DNA from: Neoconidiobolus thromboides FSU 785
Taxonomy: Eukaryota > Entomophthoromycota > Entomophthoromycetes > Entomophthorales > Neoconidiobolaceae
NCBI GenBank assembly: GCA_025603075.1
Contig: MU626321.1
Location: forward strand, 44,990 to 108,989
Length of the DNA: 64,000 bases
Direction: 5' to 3'
Part shown: piece after piece, positions 11,488 through 21,922 of the stretch
How the letters are laid out: the number at the start of each line of letters is the position of its first letter
Numbering within the stretch: position 1 is the first letter of the stretch
Notes under the pieces: model-generated
Told to the model about the DNA's origin: nothing
What the model saw: only the letters and a program-made list of their open reading frames with translations
The model's database searches: none
Program-made: the position numbers and the translations under genes

Positions 11488-12966
11488 ATGGATGGCCGCA
11501 CAATGTTTGAAGATTTTGAGATAAAAAAATCTTCAAAAACAAAAGTAACTACACGTTTGGATCATTTAACATGGAGTCGTTGGCACACCAAACTCGTTAT
11601 AGTTTTAGGCATAGGGTGGGCATTTGATGCTTTTGAAATCACGATTATCACTGCCATTTTACCAATCATCAAGCGCTACTTCGATGTAACTTCAGAACAA
11701 ACTTCTTTAATTACCACCTTATGGCTTGTTGGTGCCATTGTTGGAAGTTTGGGATTTGGTTTGATTGCTGATCGATATGGAAGAAAGTTTACCTTCGTCA
11801 TTACCATGCTTTTATATTCTTCTATGACCCTTATCACTTGTTTCTCGCCCACTTTTGAGTTTCTGTTAGCATTCCGCTTCTTGACCGCTATCGGTGTAGG
11901 TGCTGAATATACTGCCATTAATGCAACGATTGTAGAATTTATACCTTATAGATATAGAGGCAGAGCTAATGCTGCTGTGATGGGTTTTTGGTGTTTGGGA
12001 GCCTTGATCGCACATGGTCTTCAAGTGCCAATTATTAGGTATTTGAATGATTTTTGGGCCTGGAGAGTAGGCTTTTTGATTGGTGCTTGTGCCTCCTTTT
12101 TTATTATATTTATACGTCGGTTTCTGTTAGAGTCCCCAAGATGGCTGCTATCGCAAGGACAATTTACAAAAGCAGAAGAGATCACTATGAGAATCGAAGA
12201 GTTATGCCAGCAGCAAGACAATTTAATTAACAGTGGCCCAGAAGCAGAAATCATTTTTTATGCTCATCCAAAAAATTCGTTTTTTAGAATTCTAAAGAAC
12301 TTATTTTTAAATTATCCATTTACTGTCTTTTTTGCTGCTATACTCAACGCGTCTCAAGCTTTTGCTGATTATGGTGTCAGTAATTTATTATCGCTCCAAA
12401 TCTTAGAAGATGTGGGTATAACAGGATCTGATAATGCCCTATTTTTCTTATATGGGGTCATATGTACAGTACCAAGCTATATTTATGTAGTCCTTATGAT
12501 CGATCGAGTAGGAAGAAAGCCATTGTTAATTTTTCATTTTATTATATGTATTATTGCTGTTGCCTGCTTTATACCCGCAGTTAATAATTCAGATCCAAAA
12601 GCAGCCTTAATTGGAATCCATTGCTTTTATCAGTTTACTTATAGTGCAGTTATGGCAACGATTTATACAACTATTTCAGAAGCTTTTCCAACTCATCTAA
12701 GGGCGACAGGAATTGGGTTTTCAGTTGCTATTGGTCGTGTGATCGCTGCTATTGCTCCAAGAATTTTACTGGCCATTTATGAAAATAATACATTAAATTT
12801 GGTTATCCCATGTGTGGTTATTATATGCTTCTTATCTTCTGGTTTGTTAGTGTCCCTTCTTTGGATGTGGTTTGGTATTGAAGGTAAAAATACGAGGTTA
12901 GAGGATATGGGCTATAAAACTGAAGTGACTACTTACCAAGGTATAGCGCTAGAAACATTATCTTGA
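11488..12966 (+). CDS. Major facilitator superfamily transporter, paralogue A
   Basis: Single-exon, 492 aa, ATG at 11488. About twelve hydrophobic helices are visible. MFS signatures: ADRYGRK after TM2, the matching IDRVGRKP between TM8 and TM9, and LLESPRWLL in the central loop, the SP/SVOP-like ESPRWL signature. The N-terminal helix contains WAFDAFEITIITAILP. It should move a small organic solute or ion by proton coupling at a membrane; the substrate cannot be read from the sequence. It aligns along its whole length with the transporter at 38814-40319 (shared SRWHTK, GWAFDAFE, FRFLTA(I/V)GVGAEYTA, SQAFADYGVSNLLSL), so the two are paralogues 27 kb apart. The tail (MGYKTEVTTYQGIALETLS) differs from paralogue B. 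Confidence 0.9.
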   Translation: MDGRTMFEDFEIKKSSKTKVTTRLDHLTWSRWHTKLVIVLGIGWAFDAFEITIITAILPIIKRYFDVTSEQTSLITTLWLVGAIVGSLGFGLIADRYGRKFTFVITMLLYSSMTLITCFSPTFEFLLAFRFLTAIGVGAEYTAINATIVEFIPYRYRGRANAAVMGFWCLGALIAHGLQVPIIRYLNDFWAWRVGFLIGACASFFIIFIRRFLLESPRWLLSQGQFTKAEEITMRIEELCQQQDNLINSGPEAEIIFYAHPKNSFFRILKNLFLNYPFTVFFAAILNASQAFADYGVSNLLSLQILEDVGITGSDNALFFLYGVICTVPSYIYVVLMIDRVGRKPLLIFHFIICIIAVACFIPAVNNSDPKAALIGIHCFYQFTYSAVMATIYTTISEAFPTHLRATGIGFSVAIGRVIAAIAPRILLAIYENNTLNLVIPCVVIICFLSSGLLVSLLWMWFGIEGKNTRLEDMGYKTEVTTYQGIALETLS

Positions 12967-13166
12967 GATAGATCACTTTGATTGAAGAGCCTCTAATTTT
13001 ATTTATGATTTCTAATATGAGCTATTATTCCCTGAATTTTAATAATTAAATATATTTATTAAGTAGAAATAAATAGTTGTTTTAATTAAGCAAACGTCTT
13101 TAAAGTTTGTATTTTATTGTTTTGGAAATAGAAATACAGTGTAAAGCCAACAGTCATTTATCATCT

Positions 13167-13499
13167 CTATTTATCTAAGAAAGTAAGATCTAAGGTTTTA
13201 CCATCTCGGCCACCATCACCTTCAAATAATCTTTTAACTCTTTTGCACTCACTATCTAAAATTTCGATGTCTACTGAAAATCTACCAAGGCATTCTCCAA
13301 AATCTTTAGCAACACACTCCCATCCATTTTCACGTTTAGTCCAACATGGTGGACATCCAGTTCCTCTACAGCGTGGCCTTTGACCTCTATAATCTTCTTT
13401 GTTAATTACTATACAATTATCTTCGTCTGGTCTAGGGCATTGGAACTCTTTCCCAAATGCTAAAGTCAATAAACAAGCTATGATAAGACTACGGTTCAT
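13167..13499 (-). CDS. Small secreted cysteine-rich protein
   Basis: Single exon, 110 aa, ATG at 13499. Residues 1-16 (MNRSLIIACLLTLAFG) are a clear signal peptide. The mature part has eight cysteines, including C-x4-C-x2-C (CRGTGCPPC), so it is probably disulfide-stabilised and secreted. It is charged and ends in DLTFLDK. I recognise no family. Small Cys-rich secreted proteins in fungi may act at the host or environment interface, but nothing here shows a function. It is convergent with the MFS gene upstream, with 200 bp between the two ends. Confidence 0.7.
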   Translation of the reverse strand: MNRSLIIACLLTLAFGKEFQCPRPDEDNCIVINKEDYRGQRPRCRGTGCPPCWTKRENGWECVAKDFGECLGRFSVDIEILDSECKRVKRLFEGDGGRDGKTLDLTFLDK

Positions 13500-13690
13500 T
13501 TTTGGTTTAATTTTTTAACTGAGTGTTATTTTTAAAGTCATTATATATCCTACACCTATCGATCTTCTTATTGACCTTAGGCTTAGTTTGATTTGGATTA
13601 TCAAGTTTTTATTATCATTTTAATTTTGTTGCTTATTTCATTAAAATAGTTGATCAGGATAATAGTATACTAAGTAAAATAATAACAATA

Positions 13691-13779
13691 TAGGGATATT
13701 TTTTTTGGTTTCATTACTTTTTCCATTTTTTAAGCGTCATTTGAGCGGAAAAATTGTTAGATAAAAAAATACATCCCCA
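13691..13779 (-). mobile_element. MITE-like element
   Basis: Reverse orientation: TAGGGATATT, TTTCATTACTTTTTCC, TTGAGCGGAAAAATTG, ends ACATCCCCA followed by TA. The part after TTGTTAG is shortened. Confidence 0.75.
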
Positions 13780-14275
13780 TATTAAAAATTTTAGCAATGG
13801 TGTTGGAATAACTTTTCAAAAAATATTGACATTGAGTATTATATTTAATGTTATAAATTGAGACGAATTATATCATCAAATAATTTGATATTGTTTGTAA
13901 ATAATATTAATTTAACATTACTTTTTAAATATTAAATATTAGAGTTATATTAAGTTGTTATAACAGTACACTAATGTACTTGGAAACTAACTTTTGACCT
14001 TATTGATAAGCCTATTTGATTTAAATGATTCTTTAATTAAAGATTTGTATTATCGATATTATATTATAAAATTGCTAACATTAAAATTATTATTGTTAAA
14101 ATCTTAGTCAAACTGAAATTTGAAAATCGGGTACTAAAATTATAAACTCAAAACATGGTCATCAGCTAGAACAAATCAATGAGAAATAGAGATAAAAAAC
14201 TAAATGAAAAATTGACTTAAAAAGAAGCCTTCGAAAATAGATCAACAGGCAATAATGTAAAGTAAGAAGTATATA

Positions 14276-14305
14276 AATAAAATAAAATAAAATAAAATAA
14301 AATAA
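14276..14305. repeat. (AAAAT)n microsatellite
   Basis: About six copies of the 5-bp unit, ending 23 bp before the ATG at 14328, so it lies in the proximal promoter or 5' UTR of the small secreted protein. Confidence 0.85.
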
Positions 14306-14327
14306 CCTTTATCAAATAATATAAAAA

Positions 14328-14739
14328 ATGTTTAAAAAAATCTATGTAATAGCCTTATTAGCTCCCTTAGTTTACGGAGCAAGTTTAGGTAATTTTCTTA
14401 AAATTTTGATAAAATAACAAACTAAACCATAAATTAGAAAGACGAAGTGAGGTTCTCACCATTCCAGAAACAAGAGCATCAAAGATTTGTGTAAACCTTG
14501 ATCGTGACGTTAGAGTAATTAATTTACCACGTGGTTATAGAGCCAAGGTATATAACGAAAGAGATTGTTATGGGCGTGTTTTGCTTCAAAGTAGCGAAAG
14601 AAGAATCACTGATATTCCAAGAAGCGCAGAGTCAGTTTATGCGTACAGAGATAATGATGATATCGTCATTAATCTTTCGGATTTTAGTGATAGTCGTGGA
14701 AGAAGTTCCTCTTTTTCAGATAATTTAGTCGATTTTTAA
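14328..14739 (+). CDS. Small secreted protein, two exons
   Basis: Exon 1 is 14328-14388 and exon 2 is 14438-14739, with a 49-nt GTAATT...TTAG intron; they join in phase to give 120 aa. Residues 1-18 (MFKKIYVIALLAPLVYGA) form a signal peptide, and the intron sits just after it. The mature part has two cysteines (KICVNL and RDCYGR), basic patches and a Ser/Asp-rich tail (SDSRGRSSSFSDN). The GYRAKVYNERDCYGRVLL segment is faintly like a small beta-rich secreted domain, but I cannot name a family. Function unknown. The frame opened by exon 2 alone in another reading frame (14531-14728) is a shadow. Confidence 0.65.
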
Positions 14740-15329
14740 ATTTGAAATTGATGATTTTTGTAATGTATATTAAATTTTGAAAATAAACTATTAAATTAAT
14801 AATACCTTATTTTAATTTTAATCTCAGCATATTAAATGTCTTAATTTTAGACACATGGGATTAGATAATTTTCTAATGATGTAGGTTGGTATTATACTTG
14901 AGTCTAGATAATGAAATTTGTTATCAAAAGGTTCTTTGAGCCTCATTTGCATCCAATGACTTTTTGATAGTATATAAAGATTTATTTATTTATCTGAACC
15001 TTTCCTTTTTTAAAATTTTGCGCAGGCTTGCTAATAGTCTTTGAGCCATAAGGTGTATTTGAAATGCTATGAGAGATCATTTTAACGGCGACACCCATCT
15101 AGGAAGGATTTTTACAAAGTATATGTATCTTATAAAAATATTAGCAAACCAAGAAAAGGGCAAAAAACATAAAATATAGCTTAAAATCTAATTTAAGTAC
15201 TATAAAATAACAATATTATAAATAAGCAAATGATACAAGGCTTAATGGGTTTTATAAAGCTACTTAAGCAGCCATAGTTGCAAAAAGAAAGGAGATAATT
15301 TAAAGTAGTACAACAAATAGTTTATGATA

Positions 15330-15429
15330 TAAGGGTATCTTTTTTGGTTTCATTACTTTCTATCTTTTAAGCGCTATTTGAGTGGAAAAATTATTAGTAG
15401 AATTCTCAAACCTAAAAATACATCCCCCA
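15330..15429 (-). mobile_element. MITE-like element
   Basis: Reverse orientation: TAAGGGTATC end, TTTCATTACTTTCTATC, AAGCGCTATTTGAGTGGAAA core, ends ACATCCCCCA followed by TA. Confidence 0.75.
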
Positions 15430-15755
15430 TATAGAAAAATTTTCATATTTGAGTTTGCTTAAAAATTATAGTACATCAGTGTTAGTACGATTTAAAGTTA
15501 AGCAGATTGTTAGTATACTTTCTGGTAAGAGATACTCAAAATATTGAAGTCATTAAAAAATCGATTTCATCATCGTTTAAGTTGATATATAGAGGACTAA
15601 TAATTGGGTTAGTAGAAGGCAGTACGTTTAGTAGGTAATCTTTAATCTACAACTAATGCACATATCAGATTAAATTTAACAAAGCTTAAAAATAAACCAT
15701 GAAACTAAATACAAATATATATTATAAAAAACAACTATGAGTTTGAATTTAGATA

Positions 15756-15853
15756 TAGAGATGGAAGTTTTTTTATCTTATTGCTTACATCTTTTAAGCC
15801 CCATTTGAGCGGAAAAATCGTTAGCAAAATTCTTGAACACAAAAATACATACA
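15756..15853 (-). mobile_element. MITE-like element, degenerate ends
   Basis: Core TTTGAGCGGAAAAATCGTTAG and CAAAATTCTTGAACACAAAA match the consensus. Both terminal repeats are mutated (AGAGATGGAAG and ATACATACA). Confidence 0.65.
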
Positions 15854-16334
15854 TATATTACTTTCCTATCAACTTTTTATTTTTTAAACTACAAAGTGCA
15901 CGTAAAATTTTAATATAATAACTTTTTGAATAAAGGTTGTTTTATGTTAGAAGTACCCTGAATATGCTTTAGCTTAAAGGCTAACAAAGCATAATATTTA
16001 CAATCCTTTTAATAAAACTATCAATAAAAGCATTGATAAAGCTAGCATTTTTCCATTTATTTTTATCAAAGTTAGCCATTTAAAGCCATCTATAAAATCT
16101 TTTTTGTCCTGTAACTATCAACTATTTAAATTACTCAAAAAAGTTACTTAATGTTTTAATTTTTATGTTGTTTATTCAATACCTATACTCATCAACTTAT
16201 TTAAAACAACGATTGTATGCTTCCTTTAGTCCTAAGATGAGGGGAGCTAAAGGATATAAACCTAAGTATAGCTCAGACACTTATTTGATCGTTTCATCTC
16301 CTAAACAAACTCTACACTTATATCCTCAAACTAT

Positions 16335-17222
16335 TTATGTTTTTTGCAGAAAAGATTTTACTTCGCCTGCAATTCCACTATGTAATGTAAGTACTAACAA
16401 TCCATTGAAAATCATTCCGAAAACAAATAAAATACTAGCAGTTGAGTTGAGTTCCTTGGCTTGTTTAAAAGAATCATCATATACATACTTGAATGTCGAT
16501 TCGACAAATAAACTGATAAGCGAAACAAGCATACATGTTACGTAGATAGCTAAGATCAAGTATACTTTAAGCGATGCCTTTTTCAAACTTGAGAACGTTT
16601 TTCCACTACCTGCTTCACTACTAGATCCTAGTTCTGCTGACACAATTTCTTTAAATTCACTAATCTCATTAGCTATACAATAGTATGAATATGATAATAA
16701 TCCAACACCAATAAAACAACTTAAAAGAGAATAATGATAAGTGACCGAAGCTAATATATTGTTTCTAACATCTAGTAAACAGCTTAGTTTTGATGATGAA
16801 ATTGCAAATGAATTTGTTGCAGCACAAGTAATTAATAGAAGTGTAAAAATAGTTAAGTTAATTATTACAGGACGATAAGCATATTCGAACAACACTGACT
16901 TTTTAATTTTTCCTAATCTTTCCATCGATAATAAAGCGTTTAAAACAATTTCGTATTGATAAATAAATAATATTATAAAACCATAAAATGAACACCCATA
17001 TTGATTTTCTATTAATTTTTGTCCTTTAATAAAATAATAGATGAGATCAGATAGCACTGCAATCGGTGCAAGAAACTCTAAAAAAGCTAAAGCCATTATC
17101 AACTTTACATCAAATCCTTTACAAGATAATTTGCTTGCAAAATAAATTAAAAATGAATTGACTATTAGACATATTGAAGTTGCGCAAATAGCTGTCAAAT
17201 AAAAAGGTGTAAAGATATACAT
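16335..17222 (-). CDS. Rhodopsin-like 7TM G-protein-coupled receptor
   Basis: Single exon, 295 aa, ATG at 17222. Seven hydrophobic segments at about residues 6-30, 42-68, 80-104, 115-140, 155-183, 215-240 and 255-280. TM3 ends in SMERLGKI, where class-A receptors have E/DRY. A cysteine at the start of TM3 (YGCSFYG) and one in extracellular loop 2 (KLSCLLD) could form the usual disulfide. TM7 carries FNGLLVLTLHSG instead of NPxxY, followed by a short C-tail. The intracellular loop 3 is Ser/Gly-rich (GSSSEAGSGKTFSS). Rhodopsin-like receptors of this compact type are known as an expanded group in Conidiobolus, which is one reason for the taxonomic guess. Ligand and G-protein coupling cannot be inferred. 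Confidence 0.75.
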   Translation of the reverse strand: MYIFTPFYLTAICATSICLIVNSFLIYFASKLSCKGFDVKLIMALAFLEFLAPIAVLSDLIYYFIKGQKLIENQYGCSFYGFIILFIYQYEIVLNALLSMERLGKIKKSVLFEYAYRPVIINLTIFTLLLITCAATNSFAISSSKLSCLLDVRNNILASVTYHYSLLSCFIGVGLLSYSYYCIANEISEFKEIVSAELGSSSEAGSGKTFSSLKKASLKVYLILAIYVTCMLVSLISLFVESTFKYVYDDSFKQAKELNSTASILFVFGMIFNGLLVLTLHSGIAGEVKSFLQKT

Positions 17223-18226
17223 TAAGGCTAGATCAATTAATCAAACAAAAAAGCTTCCCTTTGTTCATATAATAGATTTTTATCTTAAAATCAATTAAAA
17301 CAGAAAGCTAAAATGAAACACTACCCTTACTGGAGCAAGGATCATAAAAATAGGTTTTTACTTTTCTTATTGAAAGCTAATTTTAGCGGGTTATTCTTAA
17401 TCTTATGTTTCCAATCATGTTCTTTGTAAGTTTATCACTTGTATAATGCTATAGAAATATTTACGATTATTAATTTAAGCTAATATAATCGTACCTTGTG
17501 GAAATATTTGATAAATATCTAATATTTATTATAAGGAACATAGTAAACAATAGCGCACTTAATATAGACGATCATAAGAGATACAACTAACACAATCTTA
17601 AAAAATAAAGTTGTATTACTTTTAAAAAATAGAATCACCTTCACGAAGTTGGTAAAATTATTAGTCTGAGTGCACAATCGTTTCTTGCTTCTTGCTTTCT
17701 ATCTTTACAACTTATATGAAAATCTTACGTTTATTCCCATGGTAACTTAATTATGCTACTTTATAATCCCTCCCAGTTTTATGTTTTTACAAAATTTAGC
17801 TACAATATCCAAATGTCAATAAACAGAAAAATGACAAAAACCAAAATGCAAAGTATGAAGGTTTCAATAATATTCCCTGATATACCAATACAAATGTTAA
17901 AAATATAATTGTATTATTTATAACTATACTGACTATTGGAATAACTAATAGATTAAATGACATGTTAAGGGTTTTGTAAAGCCAAATAAGTTTTAAGTTT
18001 TTTAAATCCCAAGCTGTTGTGTTGCTTATTATGTAAAGTATTAATCGATTAAATTTATTTAATTTAGAAATTAATGTTACTCTTGAAACAAAAATAACCC
18101 TTAATGCTAGAAATTCAAAAAAGTTGGTATTAAATCATTATTCAAACTTAAGCGCATTATAGCCTCTGCAACTCTGTCACAGCTTAATTAACAGTTTATT
18201 TAATAGTAAAACTTTGCTAGAATATA

Positions 18227-18318
18227 TGGATGTACTTTTTTAAGAATTTTACTAACAATTTTTTCGCTCAAATGGGGGCTTAAAAGATGTAAAAAATAAA
18301 CCCAAAAAAACACCTCCA
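18227..18318 (+). mobile_element. MITE-like element
   Basis: TATATGGATGTACTTTTT end, TAAGAATTTTACTAACAATT and GGGGGCTTAAAAGATG core, ends CACCTCCA followed by TA. The core CAAATAGCGCT is mutated to CAAATGGGGGCT. Confidence 0.7.
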
Positions 18319-18806
18319 TATAGCTAAAGGTTAGTGATTGGCCATTAAAAGACTAAAGATATATTAATGGTTCTAAAAATTAGTGCAAACAGGCTGGAAT
18401 AGAGTTGTAACAGCTGTATATCAGCCTGAAACAGACTTGAAGCTGTTTTTAAATAGCTACAATTATAGTAAAATAATTTAAAAGAACAAAAGTATATTGG
18501 GATTCTAACTTGTTTGAATCACTTTTTGATATGATTCATTAAGGGCATTTTAAAATATTGAGATTTATTGTACTTAAACCAAGACATATACTAATATTAT
18601 TTTATACAACGTAAAGGCAACTTCTAACCACACTAAATTTAATCTTACATTATTCTATGCTTATTCTAATACAATAAATCTAGATAATATTTGTAATGTT
18701 ATTTAACAATTATTATCCAAATTTGATTTTAAAAATGTGATTTATGATTCATATTCAAATTCAAATTTAGTCATCTTTTCTAACTTTTTTTAACGAAAGC
18801 TTTTTA

Positions 18807-18904
18807 TGGGGATGTATTTTTAGGTTTAAGAATTTTACTACCAAATTTTCCGCTCAAACAGCGCTTAAAGAATAGAAATGATGAAGTCAAAAAAACATCC
18901 CCTT
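18807..18904 (+). mobile_element. MITE-like element
   Basis: TGGGGATGTATTTTTAGG, TTAAGAATTTTACTA, CCGCTCAAACAGCGCTTAAA, ends AAACATCCCC. Confidence 0.8.
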
Positions 18905-19640
18905 ATCTATAAAAATGTTTTTCTATAGTTAAGATCAATTTAATCTGACATTTTTTTATTAGTCAAATCAAAGCTTATTCACATGAAGAATATTACTTTT
19001 TATTAATATTATTATTTATATTATATGTAGTAACTTAAATGGTAGTATAATTACTCTTGATAAGTTTCTAATCATGTTTCACAAACACTTTTTGGCAGGG
19101 AGTATCTTAACAGACTAATGACTTCAATTAACATTAACTTTGGTATTTTAATATTTTTAATAACTTTGAAGTGAATAAGTTTAAAAGTTTGATTAAGATT
19201 TTCTAATTTACTTTATTTGTTCATTTTCTATGTAGCGTAAATTTTGAAATTTTTTAAATCTACTAACCAAATTGTTGATTTGAAGGAAAATTTCCATATA
19301 TTTAATTATAATATTTTGAATAAAAAATATAAGCGAAAACATCCTTATCAAAATATCTTTAAACCAAAAATTAAGATGATATTTTAAAAAGCTATTGTTT
19401 ATTATAATTTAATTTATCATTGTTAAAGTTAGATAGATGGTTGGAGCAAATTTTGCAATTTTGAACTCTTTGCCTTTTTAAAACAAAAGGACTCCTAAAA
19501 ATCAATTCCTTTTTTTAGAAATAAAGTGCTAGCCCAAAATAAATAAATCCAACCAAGGGATGAAAAATAGATTTAATTACATTTTAGTTTTAAAATGGTG
19601 GAAAATACTTTGAGCTATCTTTAACTTAATAATGAATATA

Positions 19641-20207
19641 TGGGGATGTTTTTTTTGATTCCATTACTTTCCATTTTTTAAGCGCTATTTGAGTGGAAAA
19701 ATTGTTAGTAAAATTCTGTGAAATCTGGTACTCAGGGTTTGGAGTCAAGAACAGCTATTGCTGGGTTGACCACACTATAAGTGGAAAGGTCTTAGTTTAT
19801 GTGACTAAAATAGACTTGGATTATGAGGAATAGCACGTAATAGGTTACAAGCTATATAAGACAAATAGAATAGACAATACTACTATAAAATCTACGTAAA
19901 ATACTATTAAGGAAACTCAGTGGCTTTATTAAATGTTCGAGATATCAGGGAATAATCCAGTTAAAAAGCCTCGAACTATTATACTCTGTAAACTCTTTTA
20001 TACTCTGAAAAGTATAAATATCAAAATGGGAAGATAATATTCTTTGGGATGGAGCTAGAAATTCTCATAGCAAATCAAAACAAGAACGTGGGATTGATTT
20101 TCTCTGAACTCAAGAACACAACAGCTTAGGCGATTGTTATGTTATAATTAACCATGAGACTGACAAAGCGATATTTCACAATTCTTAAACGAAAAAATAC
20201 ATCGCCA
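19641..20207 (-). mobile_element. MITE-like element interrupted by a solo LTR
   Basis: Left part 19641-19716 (TGGGGATGTTTTTTTTGA, GCGCTATTTGAGTGG, ending GTAAAATTC) and right part 20181-20207 (ATTCTTAAACG...ATCGCCA) together make one full copy once the LTR and one ATTC are removed. TA flanks both ends. Confidence 0.9.
19717..20180 (+). mobile_element. Solo LTR, 464 bp, inside a MITE
   Basis: Begins TGTGAAATCTGG and ends CGATATTTCACA, so it has TG...CA ends with an 8-bp terminal inverted repeat. It is flanked on both sides by ATTC (19713-19716 and 20181-20184), a 4-bp target duplication created inside a MITE. No internal coding frame. A second copy with the same length and nearly the same sequence lies at 35872-36335 in reverse orientation, and part of a third is at 63901-64000. 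The strand given is arbitrary. Confidence 0.85.
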
Positions 20208-20210
20208 TAT

Positions 20211-20335
20211 AGTGTAATGCAAACTTAATACTCTTATGTTTTTTAAATTATCATTTGTTAATTAGTTTTTTAATTAAAATGCTTATAATGAATATTTAAA
20301 ATATCATCATTAAAGTATTAAGTTTGCATTACACT
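20211..20335. repeat. 21-bp perfect inverted repeat between two opposed MITEs
   Basis: Left arm 20211-20231 and right arm 20315-20335 are exact reverse complements (AGTGTAATGC... / ...GCATTACACT) around an 83-bp spacer. The arms run straight into the MITE ends on each side, extending the palindrome. Confidence 0.9.
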
Positions 20336-20338
20336 ATA

Positions 20339-20435
20339 TGGGGATGTATTTTTTCGTAAGAATTTTACTAACAATTTTTCCACTCAAATAGCGCTTAAAA
20401 AATGGAAAGTAATGGAATCAAAAAAAACATCCCCA
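20339..20435 (+). mobile_element. MITE-like element
   Basis: TGGGGATGTATTTTTT, AAGAATTTTACTAACAATTT, CCACTCAAATAGCGCTT, ends AACATCCCCA; flanked by TA on both sides. It is the mirror partner of the copy at 19641. Confidence 0.85.
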
Positions 20436-20650
20436 TATCTTAAATTTCATAAGTATAAAATATTGATGCATTTTGTATTTTAATAAATATCTCTATTTAA
20501 AATAAAATAAGGAAAATCTTTAATAAACTGCAACAAATCTTAAAAAAATAAAATAGTCATGAATACCATCGTATAATAGCAAAAAAGCATTAAACTTCTT
20601 TTAATTTTATTATTTTAAGTTAGTTGCCAAGATTATAGGTCGTCAACAGT

Positions 20651-21922
20651 CTAAGATTTAGTAATTGGAACTTCTTTAACATTAAGTTTAGCGACTAGTT
20701 CTCTAGGGGTATCTTTTAATAAAGCTGGGTTATAGGTAGGGAAAGGTGGTTTGAAACCTTGAGGTGGTTGATAACTTTGCTGTTTACTAAGTCCATATTT
20801 TTGAAGTCCTATCTTTCTAACTGAGTCTACTAAAGTGACATATTGTTCATTAAAGCCTGGGATACATCCTTTTAAATAAATCAAATTTAATTCAGTGTCG
20901 ATTTTGATAACCTAAAAAGTTATTTTTAAATTATTTGATCAATAAAATTCTAAGATTTAATTCAAAACTTACTTTGCAGTTTTGTACTGTAACAAAATTC
21001 CCGCCCATTCTACCAGGCATTTTTTTACCCTTGAAAACTTTACCAGGCTGAGCACGTTGACCTGTAGAACCAATAGAACGATGAGTTAAAGATACACCAT
21101 GAGACGCTCTTAAACCTGCAAATCCATGGCGCTTCATACCACCTTGGAAACCTTTACCTTTACTATTTACAATTAGGACAATCAATTTGACTCATGAATA
21201 ATCTTACCTTGGTGCACGAGCATCAACAAATTGGCCAGGTAAAAAGTGAGCTGCAGACAAAGTGGTTCCTAGATTGTTATTAGTATAATGTAAAGTGATA
21301 AATGATGAACATTTTAACTCTAAAAAACTTACCAACAGGCAAAGTAGCGTCAGAGCTAACTTTAAATTCGACTAAACGATGCTTTGGTTCAACGCCTTTA
21401 CTAATAAAATGTCCAAGAAGGGGTTTACTAACTTTATGTTGTTCACGGTTTACAGCACCAAGCTGTAAAGCTAAATAGCCGTCCACTTCTTCAGTTTTTT
21501 GAAATACTACTTGGCAGTCTTCGACCTTTTGATTTTAAATATTAGTATGTTTATTTTTTGCCATAAAATTATCTTGTTTTTATAGCTTATTAGTACATTT
21601 AAATGCATACCTGTAACACAGTGCATGGGATCTGATTACCACTTTCGTCCCATATGCAGGTCATTCCTTTTTTCTTTGCTATTAAACCACAACGTTTTGA
21701 GCTTTTTGGATCAAATTCATTCTGTTCAATTTCGTTAACTTCTACTCTTTCATACTCTATTTCGGGTCTAAAAACTTGATACTTTTGGCCTAAACTTTGT
21801 GTCGAATCACTACTTGATAATCTCAAACTCGTTATATTGGGCTTAGGGATAGTGGCTTTGATAGTGGCCCCCAAGCTGTTTATTATGTTATTTTTATATA
21901 GTGTTAGTGCTCTTCTAAACAT
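20651..21922 (-). CDS. MRPL3: Mitochondrial ribosomal protein uL3m
   Basis: Five exons join in phase: 21922-21611, 21525-21333, 21268-21208, 21162-20973 and 20911-20651, giving 338 aa. Residues 1-35 ([18 protein letters not shown]...) are basic and amphipathic, a likely mitochondrial targeting peptide. The uL3 core is clear: [39 protein letters not shown], the conserved [16 protein letters not shown] segment, then [10 protein letters not shown]. The protein is a core part of the large mitoribosomal subunit next to the peptidyl-transferase centre. The C-terminal ~40 residues ([19 protein letters not shown]) are a proline-rich extension. Introns are 40-85 nt with GTAAG or GTATG donors. The gene is divergent from the GPHR gene. 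Confidence 0.93.

Larger units (their letters stand above)
13500..14327. other. Intergenic region with a MITE and an (AAAAT)n tract
   Basis: Divergent spacer between two small secreted-protein genes. It holds one MITE copy (13691-13779) and a short pentanucleotide repeat just before 14328. Confidence 0.5.
14740..16334. other. Intergenic region with two MITE copies
   Basis: 1.6 kb without supported genes between the secreted-protein gene and the 3' end of the receptor gene. Contains the MITEs at 15330 and 15756. Confidence 0.5.
17223..20650. other. Repeat-rich gene-poor region
   Basis: 3.4 kb with four MITE copies, one nested solo LTR and a 21-bp perfect inverted repeat. A 38-codon frame at 17313 (MKHYPYWSKDH) is too weak to call. 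I see no other gene. Confidence 0.5.

Noticed and set aside
16165-16545. 126-codon plus frame overlapping the receptor gene
   Set aside because: Antisense to the 7TM receptor C-terminal part; hydrophobicity pattern belongs to the minus strand.
17313-17429. Short frame MKHYPYWSKDHKNRF... downstream of the receptor start
   Set aside because: Only 38 codons and no matching second exon could be found; the region is repeat-rich.
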